Origin: CAZUVM01 sp964623885
GTDB lineage: Bacteria > Verrucomicrobiota > Verrucomicrobiia > Limisphaerales > UBA8199
DNA length: 64,000 nt
Assembly: GCA_964623885.1 (NCBI GenBank)
Contig: CAZUVM010000003.1
Location: 9,001-73,000 of the forward strand
Direction of reading: 5' to 3'
The translations under genes were made by a program, and so were the position numbers. Positions 52,414 through 60,516 of the stretch are shown here, piece by piece. The first letter of the stretch is position 1, and each line of letters opens with the position of its first letter. The notes below the pieces were generated by a model. The model was not told the DNA's origin. It ran no database searches and was given only the letters and a program-made list of their open reading frames with translations.

Positions 52414-54999
52414 ATGAGTCTGCGGCGATTCTCGAAAGTTGGCTTAGCGGCAGCGCTTCTTTCGCTGATGGCCACGTACGATGTCCTGGCGCAAAAGGCC
52501 TGGTTCGCGGACGGTTATCATGGCGGGGTTTACGGGCATTACCCGCCCTCGTTCACGCAATTCATCGTGGACTCGCTCCAACAGCACCCGAACTGGAAAC
52601 TGAATTTAGAAATTGAACCGGAAACGTGGGATTTCGTTCGCACCAACACGCCCGAGGTTTACCAGGCCTTCTTGACCTTGGCCGGGGACCAAACTGCAAA
52701 AGGCAGGATCGAATTTGTAAACCCCGCATACGGGCAGTCGTACCTCTGGAACATTTCCGGCGAGAGCGTGATTCAGCAATTGACGCGCGGCATGGCAAAA
52801 GTGCGGGAGCATTTCCCCAACGCCGAGTTCAAAACTTATTGCTCCGAAGAACCGTGTTTCACGAGCGCGCTGCCCGGCATCCTGAGGTCGCTGGGCTTCC
52901 AGCAAGCCGTGCTGAAGAACCCGGACACGTGTTGGGGCGGCTACGTGCGGGCTTTCGGAGGCGAATTGGTGCATTGGACCGGCCCGGATGGAACGGCTAT
53001 TCGCACCGTGCCGCGTTACGCGATCGAGTCGCTCAAACCCGGGTCCACCTGGCAAACCATTGCCTTCGATGACTCCCCCACATACCTCAATGCCGCGTTG
53101 CAATCCGGAATTGAGAACCCCATCGGCATGTGCCTCCAGGATGCCGGTTGGCGAAACGGGCCGTGGCTGCACGACCGGCAGTGGGCATCTAAGCCGATTG
53201 AGTTCACAACCTGGAGGAATTATTTTGAGAATGTCGCCTCCCAAAAGCCTGCCCAGGACTGGAAGGTAACCCAGGAAGATATTCAAGTGAGTCTGGTCTG
53301 GGGCGCACAGGTGTTGCAGCGCGTTGCCCAACAGGTTCGCAGCGCAGAAAATCGCATCGTCATGGCTGAAAAGATGGCGACGCTCGCCAATGTTCTCGAA
53401 AAAAATGCGTGGCCGGGAGAACAACTCGACGAAGCTTGGCGCACCCTGATGCTCTCGCAGCATCATGATTGCTGGATCGTGCCTTACAACGGTCGACCTC
53501 ACAACACATGGGCGGACAAAGTGGCGGCTTGGACCTCTGGCGCTTGTACTGCCGCGAACGAAATCATTAATCGCTCAGCAACTGCTCTGGCTTCGGAGGG
53601 TAGCAATCATACGGCACTCGCGATTCGCGTTTTCAACACAATTGCAGCGGAACGTTCCGGTGTGATCAGCATTGCGCTCCCAGGCACCTGGTCAAATGCA
53701 CCGGCCAGAGTGTTAGATGCAGACGGGCGCGAAATCCCCTCCCAGCCAGCCGGCGATGAGCCCGGAAGTCTCGTGTTTCGAGCTAGCTCGCCTTCGCTCG
53801 GGTTCAATATGTATCGAATCGCAAAGGGTTCCGCATCGAAACAGAACACAGGAGCTTCCGTTACGCGTCAGCCAAACGGTCTGGTGCGATTGGACACCGA
53901 TTTGTATCGAATGATTTTGGATCCGGGAAAAGGCGGTGCGATTCAAAGCCTCATCGCAAAGAAATTAGGGAACCGCGAGCTTGTGGCTTCCAATGAGGAA
54001 AGGCGATTCAATGAGCTGCGTGGCTACTTTTTTGATCAGAAGCGCTTTTTCTCTACCGCTGATACTCCGGCCAAAATTGATGTTATTGAAAGCGGGCCTG
54101 TTCGTATTCGGCTGCAAATCACCGGACAGCTCGCGTCCAATTCCGTAGCGCAATGGATCACGCTCGCTCAAGGTGAGCCACGAATCGATTTCCGGGTGAA
54201 GATTGATTGGCAAGGCAAACCGCGTATCGGCGCGGATCCTGAACAATTCGGCAGGTTCCGTAACGAAGAGGATCGCCGGGCGTTCTACGATGATCGTTTC
54301 AAGTTGCTCGCGCTTTTCCCTGCGAATTTCCAACAACAACAGGTTTTCAAGGATGCGCCGTTTGATGTCACCGCCAGCACACTGACCAATACCTTTTTCG
54401 ATGCCTGGTCGGAGATTAAGAACAACATCATTCTACGCTGGGTCGACCTTTACGATCCTAGTAACCAAATCGGGCTTGCGCTCGTGACAGATCATACGAC
54501 GAGCTACGCGCACGGCTCCGACTTCCCGTTGGCTTTGACATTGCAATATGCGGGCGTCGGACTTTGGGGACGCGACTACTCCGTGCAAGGTCCGACTGAC
54601 GTGAACTATTCACTGCTGGTGCATCGCGGGAACTACGAGCAGGCGGGCATTTGGACAGCCAGCTGTTCCTGGAACGAGTCCTTGGTGGCACGCGTGGACG
54701 ATGGAGTTCCTGAGAGGTCGAGTGCCAGGTTTTCGCTTTTAACGATCGAAGGCGCGGAGTGGGAAGTGCCTACGATGCGCTGCGGTCACGACAGCCTCCA
54801 GATCCGACTCTTCAATCCTTCTTTCGACGCAGGGACAAAAACAGTTCGGTATCACGGAACAGCGTCCAAAGTTGAACTCGTTCGACTCAACGGTGATGTA
54901 ATCTGCCAACTACCTCTGCAAAAAACCAGTGCCGGAGATGTATCCTTCGAGCTCGCTCTGCCGAAGTTCGCAGTCCGCACGCTGCGGATTACCCCATGA
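52414..54999 (+). CDS. GH38-like alpha-mannosidase, secreted
   Basis: 861 residues. Signal peptide LAAALLSLMATYDVLAQ. The N-terminal barrel fits the GH38 type: WFADGYHGGVYGHYPPSFTQ, LNLEIEPETWDFV, RIEFVNPAYGQSYLWNISGE, then the SQHHDCWIVPYNG region and a large C-terminal beta domain. At the place where GH38 enzymes have the catalytic Asp in a DxFGHS..LP motif, the sequence reads CSEEPCFTSALP, so Glu appears to replace Asp by eye. Activity may be altered or the aligned residue may be a different one. Co-transcribed with GH92. Confidence 0.85.
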   Translation: MSLRRFSKVGLAAALLSLMATYDVLAQKAWFADGYHGGVYGHYPPSFTQFIVDSLQQHPNWKLNLEIEPETWDFVRTNTPEVYQAFLTLAGDQTAKGRIEFVNPAYGQSYLWNISGESVIQQLTRGMAKVREHFPNAEFKTYCSEEPCFTSALPGILRSLGFQQAVLKNPDTCWGGYVRAFGGELVHWTGPDGTAIRTVPRYAIESLKPGSTWQTIAFDDSPTYLNAALQSGIENPIGMCLQDAGWRNGPWLHDRQWASKPIEFTTWRNYFENVASQKPAQDWKVTQEDIQVSLVWGAQVLQRVAQQVRSAENRIVMAEKMATLANVLEKNAWPGEQLDEAWRTLMLSQHHDCWIVPYNGRPHNTWADKVAAWTSGACTAANEIINRSATALASEGSNHTALAIRVFNTIAAERSGVISIALPGTWSNAPARVLDADGREIPSQPAGDEPGSLVFRASSPSLGFNMYRIAKGSASKQNTGASVTRQPNGLVRLDTDLYRMILDPGKGGAIQSLIAKKLGNRELVASNEERRFNELRGYFFDQKRFFSTADTPAKIDVIESGPVRIRLQITGQLASNSVAQWITLAQGEPRIDFRVKIDWQGKPRIGADPEQFGRFRNEEDRRAFYDDRFKLLALFPANFQQQQVFKDAPFDVTASTLTNTFFDAWSEIKNNIILRWVDLYDPSNQIGLALVTDHTTSYAHGSDFPLALTLQYAGVGLWGRDYSVQGPTDVNYSLLVHRGNYEQAGIWTASCSWNESLVARVDDGVPERSSARFSLLTIEGAEWEVPTMRCGHDSLQIRLFNPSFDAGTKTVRYHGTASKVELVRLNGDVICQLPLQKTSAGDVSFELALPKFAVRTLRITP

Positions 55000-55040
55000 A
55001 CGCACGAGGCCGCGATCTTCTCAGCCATAACAATTCAGTT

Positions 55041-55196
55041 GAACAGGAGATAACAGAGGGAACAGAGACATAAACACGGGTCCAAATGCTTCTTTCGACG
55101 TGTGGATTAACGATCACTGCAGGGTGATCACTCTTGCTCCCAGCCACATCCAGGCAAGATCCTAATCGTCTCTGTTTGCTCTGTTTCCTCCTGTTC
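55041..55196. repeat. 156 bp element with long inverted arms, copy 3 (different arm sequence)
   Basis: The left arm starts GAACAGGAGATAACAGAGGG and runs to 55069. The right arm, from 55168, ends TGTTTCCTCCTGTTC. The arms pair over about 29 bases with a few mismatches. It lies between two convergent genes, as does 41358-41512, and is within a base or two of the length of the other two copies although its arms are unrelated. Confidence 0.85.
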
Positions 55197-55215
55197 CGTT
55201 CTGAATACTAACGGC

Positions 55216-56124
55216 TCAGTCTTTCAGGTTCACACTCAGCTTCTGCCACGCGGCCATGGAACGCGCGAGATGTTCACGGGCATCACCGCCGATGCCATAG
55301 CACTGGAGACCAATTGGGCCTTTGTACCCAAGTTCCTTTAGGGTCTTGAGCAGCTTGCCTACATCGAAGCTGCCTTGGTCGAGCGGTTGGATGTAGTGTG
55401 CCCAGCCCGGTTTATCGTCAAAGTTGTCCGCGCCGTTGATCGAAACGGCCCAGAGCCGCGGCATGGCCAGCTTGAGCAGAGGCCGGTAGTCGCGGCTTGT
55501 GTCCACGCGCAGCCAGTGGCACAAGTTAAACATCACACCGACGTTCGGACGATTCACCTTGTCGGCTACGCGCACCGAGTCCTCTATGCGCTCAACCCAA
55601 TTATTCTGATGCGGGTACAGCAGCAACTGCGCTCCCGAGTCCCTGGCCTGGTCCGACATTTCGCGCAGAATCTCAACCGCGTGCGGATCGATGGAAGGGT
55701 CAGACGATTTCGCGCCACCGAGCAATAGACAGAACTGCACATGGCGGCCTTTGATGAGCGCACAGACTTCCTTGAAACGGTTCGTATCATAAGGCGCCTT
55801 GCCTGGCGAAACGTCGACCACCATCGTTATCTGAAACAGTTTCAAGCCGGCGGCGTCGAGTGACTTGATGCGTTCTTCGACTTTGTCCAGCCAGATGTGG
55901 CCGACTCCCGGATAACCCAATTCCTTGAGCATCTCGGCTTGCTGCTCGAAATTGCGTTTCTTCGCATCGTGCCAATCAATGCAGAAGGGGAAGAATGGGT
56001 AGTCACTCAGCCCGGCGGCGCTGGCGTTTTGGGAAGGCGCACTCGCAGGAACATCGGCCGCGGACAACTCAACGGCAAATGATAAGACAGCCAGAGCAAC
56101 CGCCACTAGAGTTCTTTTCGACAT
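55216..56124 (-). CDS. Exported sugar phosphate isomerase/epimerase-like protein
   Basis: 302 residues from the ATG at 56124 (MSKRTLVAVALAVLSFAVEL, a Sec signal peptide). The rest is a xylose-isomerase-like TIM barrel: QAEMLKELGYPGVGHIWLDK, LLLYPHQNNWVERIEDSVRV, NVGVMFNLCHWLR (His as metal ligand) and YKGPIGLQCYG. Where many family members have conserved Glu and Asp metal ligands, here His, Asn and Gln occur, so metal binding is uncertain. It lies 54 bp downstream of the porin gene and may be the last gene of the nitrate operon or stand alone. Confidence 0.78.
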   Translation of the reverse strand: MSKRTLVAVALAVLSFAVELSAADVPASAPSQNASAAGLSDYPFFPFCIDWHDAKKRNFEQQAEMLKELGYPGVGHIWLDKVEERIKSLDAAGLKLFQITMVVDVSPGKAPYDTNRFKEVCALIKGRHVQFCLLLGGAKSSDPSIDPHAVEILREMSDQARDSGAQLLLYPHQNNWVERIEDSVRVADKVNRPNVGVMFNLCHWLRVDTSRDYRPLLKLAMPRLWAVSINGADNFDDKPGWAHYIQPLDQGSFDVGKLLKTLKELGYKGPIGLQCYGIGGDAREHLARSMAAWQKLSVNLKD

Positions 56125-56178
56125 AGTGGTCAGCTTGTAACTGGCCGCTGGAAAGGGCAATTCGAAAGCGCGGGATGC

Positions 56179-57669
56179 TTAGAAATTCAACTGGGCCTGG
56201 ACATAGACCCAGTTCGCGTCATGCGCACCGCCGAGATTTTGGAAGGTTTGATTCACGTAATCGCCAGTGAAGTAGTGGCCAAAGCCGACCTGAGCTTGTG
56301 CGAATCGCCAGGGTTGATACGTGGCGACCAGGTCGACCTCCTGACCGGCAAAGCTACCGTTCTGGGGGTGAATCCCGTACCCTCCCGTAGTGCGCGGCAC
56401 CTGGTTGACCTGGTAAAAAAAGTCACTCGTGCTCGCCAGCCAGAAGGCGTTGTAGGTGAGGGCCACTGAGCAGTTCTTTAATGGAACGATGCTCGCTTTG
56501 AAGTACGGATCCAGCAGGTTCTGCCACGAGAGCAGATCCATCGCGCCGTAGAATTTGTGATTGGTCGGATAGAGATTAACAAATGTGTTATGTTCCTTGT
56601 CGTTGGGGTTGCCGTCAGCGGAAGCGTAATCAAAACCCAATGCCAGGCGTGGCTTCAGGTCGGTTTTGGTGAAAGTGTAACCTCCTTCGATGTGAGTTGC
56701 ATAGGCTCGCTGCTCCAGCCGTTGACCATTTACAACGCCCGGAGTACCGGGGGCATACTCGAAATCGCCAAACTGACCCGCGAATTCACCGTTTAAGTCC
56801 CAGCCATGAAGCTGGCCGGGGAGTGTCTGGAAGCGCGACCCTATAGTGTAAATGTCCCGCGGGGAATTCCCCTTACCGTAGGTTGTGACCACTTTGGGTG
56901 AGCTCGCGCTCGCATTGTCAGCCAGGAAGTAAAGCTGCAGCTCGGTCTTTGGCACCAGCGCCCGTGTCGAGCCATAGACGCCGGAAAACCAATCGTACCA
57001 GTTCGCCTGGTCAAATTCATTGTCATTTGGAATCACCACGCGTCCGGTAAATGCGTCCACCCAGAAATCACCGTGGTCGTAGCGCAGTTTTGCGGCGTCG
57101 AACACCCGGCCGTTGTTGTCCCAGTCGAACGCTCCGACCAGGCGCTCGTCGCCATAGGAAAGCTCCTGCCGGCCGACTTTGAGCGAGAGTGGCACGTCAT
57201 TCCAGCCGCCGAGCTGGACATACCCCTGGTGCAGATCAAAAGGACCATTGGATTGGGTATTGGGGTTACGGCTGTCACCGGTGGAGGAACTATTTTGTCC
57301 CTCGCCAAAAATTGTCAACCAATCGGTCGGCGAATACCCGGCGTGGACGCGAGTGCGGAGGAGGAGGAAATCATTGTCGCTGACCGGAGTATTTGCGCGA
57401 AAATCTACCGCTGTGGCGCCGGCGCCAGGCACGGCGAAATAAGTCTGGTCCACAAAACGGGCGCGGAATTGGGCACCCAGATCGAAGCTGTTGAACAACG
57501 AATCCTGCTGGCGCAGCCAATCGTTAAAAAGACCTGCGCTTGGGGCGGGCGCCGGCGATGGCGCAGACGGCGGAGGGGCATTGAGGGTTTGAGCCGTCAC
57601 CGTGGCAATTCCCACCGCGAGCAGCGCAGCCATTATGAATAGAGCAGGTTGGTTCGATTTGTTCGTCAT
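56179..57669 (-). CDS. Outer-membrane porin (alginate-export/AlgE-like beta-barrel)
   Basis: 496 residues. Signal peptide ALFIMAALLAVGIATVTAQ, then a proline-rich linker (APPPSAPSPAPAPSA) and a beta-barrel of the Alginate_exp type: FDLGAQFRARFVDQTYF, LRTRVHAGYSPTDWLTIFGE, LKVGRQELSYGDERLVGAFD, ending in Phe (VYVQAQLNF), as outer-membrane barrels do. Such barrels are general or anion-selective porins as well as alginate channels. It lies 19 bp after the MOSC gene in the nitrate-assimilation operon, so a role in nitrate or nitrite entry is suggested by context. No inner-membrane nitrate transporter is seen in the window. Confidence 0.87.
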   Translation of the reverse strand: MTNKSNQPALFIMAALLAVGIATVTAQTLNAPPPSAPSPAPAPSAGLFNDWLRQQDSLFNSFDLGAQFRARFVDQTYFAVPGAGATAVDFRANTPVSDNDFLLLRTRVHAGYSPTDWLTIFGEGQNSSSTGDSRNPNTQSNGPFDLHQGYVQLGGWNDVPLSLKVGRQELSYGDERLVGAFDWDNNGRVFDAAKLRYDHGDFWVDAFTGRVVIPNDNEFDQANWYDWFSGVYGSTRALVPKTELQLYFLADNASASSPKVVTTYGKGNSPRDIYTIGSRFQTLPGQLHGWDLNGEFAGQFGDFEYAPGTPGVVNGQRLEQRAYATHIEGGYTFTKTDLKPRLALGFDYASADGNPNDKEHNTFVNLYPTNHKFYGAMDLLSWQNLLDPYFKASIVPLKNCSVALTYNAFWLASTSDFFYQVNQVPRTTGGYGIHPQNGSFAGQEVDLVATYQPWRFAQAQVGFGHYFTGDYVNQTFQNLGGAHDANWVYVQAQLNF

Positions 57670-57688
57670 TTAAGTTGTCAGGCTCAGG

Positions 57689-58189
57689 TTAAGACAGATG
57701 AAGCTGTTTGGTATTGACCCTTGTCAATATATTGCCCGCTTGGAGGAACCCACTGGTCAGGATTCGCGCCCTTAAACCACCGCGTCCTTGCAGCCAATGC
57801 TCGGCTCCCGAACCCAGCGCGGAGTCCATCCAGTAACACGGCTTGCATTCCTCAACGCCGAGAAACCGGATGCCGTCGATTTCGAATTCGCAGTCGATCA
57901 GATCCGACAATTCAACGCCTTCGAGCAATACGTTGCGTCGCGTGGCCGAGGGTTGGGCCAGGGGCAGGTTCAGCTCCCGTCGCAGCGCCTCGAAGATTTC
58001 GGACGAAAAGAAAGTGATCTGTCCTTTGTAATTATCCCGATAATCAAAAAAACGATCACCCTTGACGCCGCGGCCGGCAACACACTCGATCGAGCTGACT
58101 TCAACGGCGGGGTGGCGCCCCACTGGCTGGTCGTGATGACCGAAGAAGTTGTGACCCGGTGAAATGAACAGTTTGCGGACGCTGATCAT
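57689..58189 (-). CDS. MOSC-domain protein
   Basis: 166 residues, essentially one MOSC domain: VSSIECVAGRGVKGDRFFDY, ITFFSSEIFEAL, ATRRNVLLEGVELSDLIDCE and the conserved cysteine motif VEECKPCYWMD. MOSC proteins bind sulfur at this cysteine or contact molybdenum cofactor. They occur in Moco-sulfurase, YiiM and mARC enzymes and beside molybdoenzyme genes. Its start codon overlaps the stop of the nitrate reductase gene by 4 bp, so a role in maturing or supporting that reductase is likely. It is not a full cofactor biosynthesis gene. Confidence 0.9.
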   Translation of the reverse strand: MISVRKLFISPGHNFFGHHDQPVGRHPAVEVSSIECVAGRGVKGDRFFDYRDNYKGQITFFSSEIFEALRRELNLPLAQPSATRRNVLLEGVELSDLIDCEFEIDGIRFLGVEECKPCYWMDSALGSGAEHWLQGRGGLRARILTSGFLQAGNILTRVNTKQLHLS

Positions 58190-60516
58190 GTCTTTACATT
58201 AAGCGGCTGGAACCCTGCAGGACTCACGTTCACAGCGCAAGCTTTGTAAGCTGGCTGCCCGGAGTAAGGATCGAATGAGGCTAAGGTGAGCCGATTGGCT
58301 TCCACAACATGCATGGGGATGAAGACCTGTCCCCGCGGAATGGTTTGGGTGATAAAAGCACTCGCCAGCACTGAACCACGCCGCGAGGCGACTTGGACCT
58401 TGGTGCCGGGCTCAATGCTCAGGCGCCCGGCGTCAAACGGGTTGAGCTCCAAATACACGGCCTCCGGGCGCAGCTTGCGGAGCACCGCCGACTTTTCCGT
58501 GCGCGTGCCGGTATGCCACTGTGCGGCGCTACCCCTTCCGGTAAGCAGTAAAAAAGGAAACTCGGCATCAGGTTTCTCCGGCAAAGATTGCGGCGCTTCG
58601 AATATGAATCGGGCTTTGCCGTCGTCGTGAAAGAACCGGCCATCTTCAAACAAGCGGCGTGGTACTGACGGATCAATCGGTGCTATTGCATATAGGGGCG
58701 GCGCGTCGGCGTTCAAGAGTGCCGGGCCGTGCTGCGGCATCTGCAGGTTGGAAACCTGCGATGAGGCAGACTCTGAGGACTGCGCTACTTGTGCTGGCGG
58801 TCCATTGGACTGTGGGAACGGCCACTGGATTCCGCCGGCGACGTCGAGGGCGGCATAATTCTCGATGCCGGAAATATCGCAGGGCTGGCCGCGCGAGACC
58901 TCTTTGAGAATATCAAACACGGCCTCGGGCGATTTCCAATGGCGGAACAGAGGAGCGCAGCCCCAGGACCAGGCAAGAAGCTGAAAGATGTGAAAATCGG
59001 CCAGTGCATTGCCGGGCGCTCGAGCGACCTTTTTGACATGGCCGAGCCGGCGTTCCGAATTGATAAAGGTGCCTTCCTTTTCACCCCAACCCGCCGCCGG
59101 CAGCAGCAAGTCGGCCTGGCGGACGGTTTCGGAGCTGGTAAACATGTCCTGAACCACAAGGAAATCGAGTTTGTCCAGCGAACGACGGAAAGCTTCCTGG
59201 TCGCTCCAGGAGTGAGCCGGATTGGTTCCCACAATCCAGAGGCCGCGAATTGTCCCACGGTCGATTTCTTCAACAATCCTATGGTAAGGCCAGGAGTTTC
59301 GGTCTGGAATCCGGGAGGGATCCATATCCAGGATCCGGGCCACTTTCTCGCGATGGCCGCGATTTTCAAAATCGTGACCGCCCAGGAGATTCGTTGTATT
59401 GGAGAAAAGACGCGAGCCCATGGCGTTGCACTGGCCGGTGATAGAGTTAGCGCCTGTGCCGGGACGTCCGATGTTACCGGTCATGAGCGCAAGGTTGATA
59501 ATGGCCTGCGCGGTGCGGGTTGCCTGGTGGCTTTGATTAACCCCCATCGTCCACCAGAACGAAACCCGCCGGCCGGCGTGGATTACCTCGGCCAGGCTTT
59601 GCAGTTGTTCGCACGTCAGGCCGGTTGAAGCTGCCACTACCTCCAGAGTGAACTGAGTTACAAATTCCTTGAAAGCCTGGAAACCTGTCGTGTGGTGGGC
59701 AATATACTTCTGGTCGATCCAATTCTTGCTAGAGAGGATTTGCGCCAGGCCGTAAAGCAGGGTGAGATCGGATTTGGGCTGAATGGCGTAATGCCGTGTA
59801 GCCGCCATGGCCGTTTCCGTTTTCCGCGGATCAATAACGATGATCTCGGGACGATTTTTATTTCTCAATACGCGTTGCCACAATATTGGATGGGCCACGC
59901 AAAGGTTCGAGCCGATGAAGATCAGCACGTCTGACTCTTCAAAATCGACATAAGCATAAGGAGGCGCGTCGAACCCGAATGACTCCTTGTAAGCTGTTAC
60001 GGCCGTGGCCATGCATTGTCGGGTATTGCCGTCGCCGTGGCGGATGCCCATGCCCATTTTCCCCAGAGTGCCCAGGAACGCCAGTTCTTCGGTCGTAATT
60101 TGTCCGGTGCCAAGCCAAGCCAGCGAGTCCGGCCCGTGCTCTTGCTGAATGACTTTGAATCGTTCGGTGAACACACGCAGAGCGGTTTCCCAACTCACCG
60201 GCTCGAGCTCATCACTCGGGTTGCGCAGCAATGGTGTGGTCGCCCGGTCTGGGGCACGCAGCGGGGTCAGTGCCTCCCAGCCTTTAGGGCAAGCCATGCC
60301 GAAATTAACCGGGTGCTGCGGCGCTGGACTGAGATTGATCGCCTCCTGTTGCCGGAGGTGTACCTGCAACCCGCAACCTGTCGAACAAAAACCGCAGACA
60401 GTCGATGCCGTTGCGTCAGGCTTGAGCCGGGCGGGAACTTGCCCGAGCCCGAACTCGCCAGGTTTCAAGACGAGGTCCTGAGTCAGCGGACTATTCCATT
60501 GGCGGAGCGCTTTCAA
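58186..60516 (-). CDS. Molybdopterin nitrate reductase, assimilatory type (NasA/NarB-like)
   Basis: 776 residues, no twin-arginine signal, so cytoplasmic. It has the N-terminal 4Fe-4S motif (Cys41, Cys44, Cys48, Cys76: VCGFCSTGCG and ACPKGW) and the molybdenum ligand Cys168 in GDGNTRQCMATAV. A Cys ligand is typical of periplasmic and assimilatory nitrate reductases. The Moco-binding core follows (DVLIFIGSNLCVAHPILWQR, GTNPAHSW, NSERRLG), then the dinucleotide-binding C-terminal domain (LLTGRGSAAQWHTGTRT). It reduces nitrate to nitrite. Between core and C-terminal domain is a linker of about 50 residues (VAQSSESASSQVS) containing a half copy of the family A repeat. It overlaps both neighbours by 4 bp. 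Confidence 0.93.
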   Translation of the reverse strand: MKALRQWNSPLTQDLVLKPGEFGLGQVPARLKPDATASTVCGFCSTGCGLQVHLRQQEAINLSPAPQHPVNFGMACPKGWEALTPLRAPDRATTPLLRNPSDELEPVSWETALRVFTERFKVIQQEHGPDSLAWLGTGQITTEELAFLGTLGKMGMGIRHGDGNTRQCMATAVTAYKESFGFDAPPYAYVDFEESDVLIFIGSNLCVAHPILWQRVLRNKNRPEIIVIDPRKTETAMAATRHYAIQPKSDLTLLYGLAQILSSKNWIDQKYIAHHTTGFQAFKEFVTQFTLEVVAASTGLTCEQLQSLAEVIHAGRRVSFWWTMGVNQSHQATRTAQAIINLALMTGNIGRPGTGANSITGQCNAMGSRLFSNTTNLLGGHDFENRGHREKVARILDMDPSRIPDRNSWPYHRIVEEIDRGTIRGLWIVGTNPAHSWSDQEAFRRSLDKLDFLVVQDMFTSSETVRQADLLLPAAGWGEKEGTFINSERRLGHVKKVARAPGNALADFHIFQLLAWSWGCAPLFRHWKSPEAVFDILKEVSRGQPCDISGIENYAALDVAGGIQWPFPQSNGPPAQVAQSSESASSQVSNLQMPQHGPALLNADAPPLYAIAPIDPSVPRRLFEDGRFFHDDGKARFIFEAPQSLPEKPDAEFPFLLLTGRGSAAQWHTGTRTEKSAVLRKLRPEAVYLELNPFDAGRLSIEPGTKVQVASRRGSVLASAFITQTIPRGQVFIPMHVVEANRLTLASFDPYSGQPAYKACAVNVSPAGFQPLNVKT
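58741..58788. repeat. Degenerate half copy of the family A repeat inside the nitrate reductase gene
   Basis: On the plus strand it ends GGCAGACTCTGAGGACTGCG then CTAC, against GGCAGGCTCGGAGGCCTGCG CTAC in the intact copy at 62146-62273. It is translated on the minus strand as VAQSSESASSQVS, in the same reading phase as VAQASEPAVSQAS in the next gene upstream. Confidence 0.75.
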
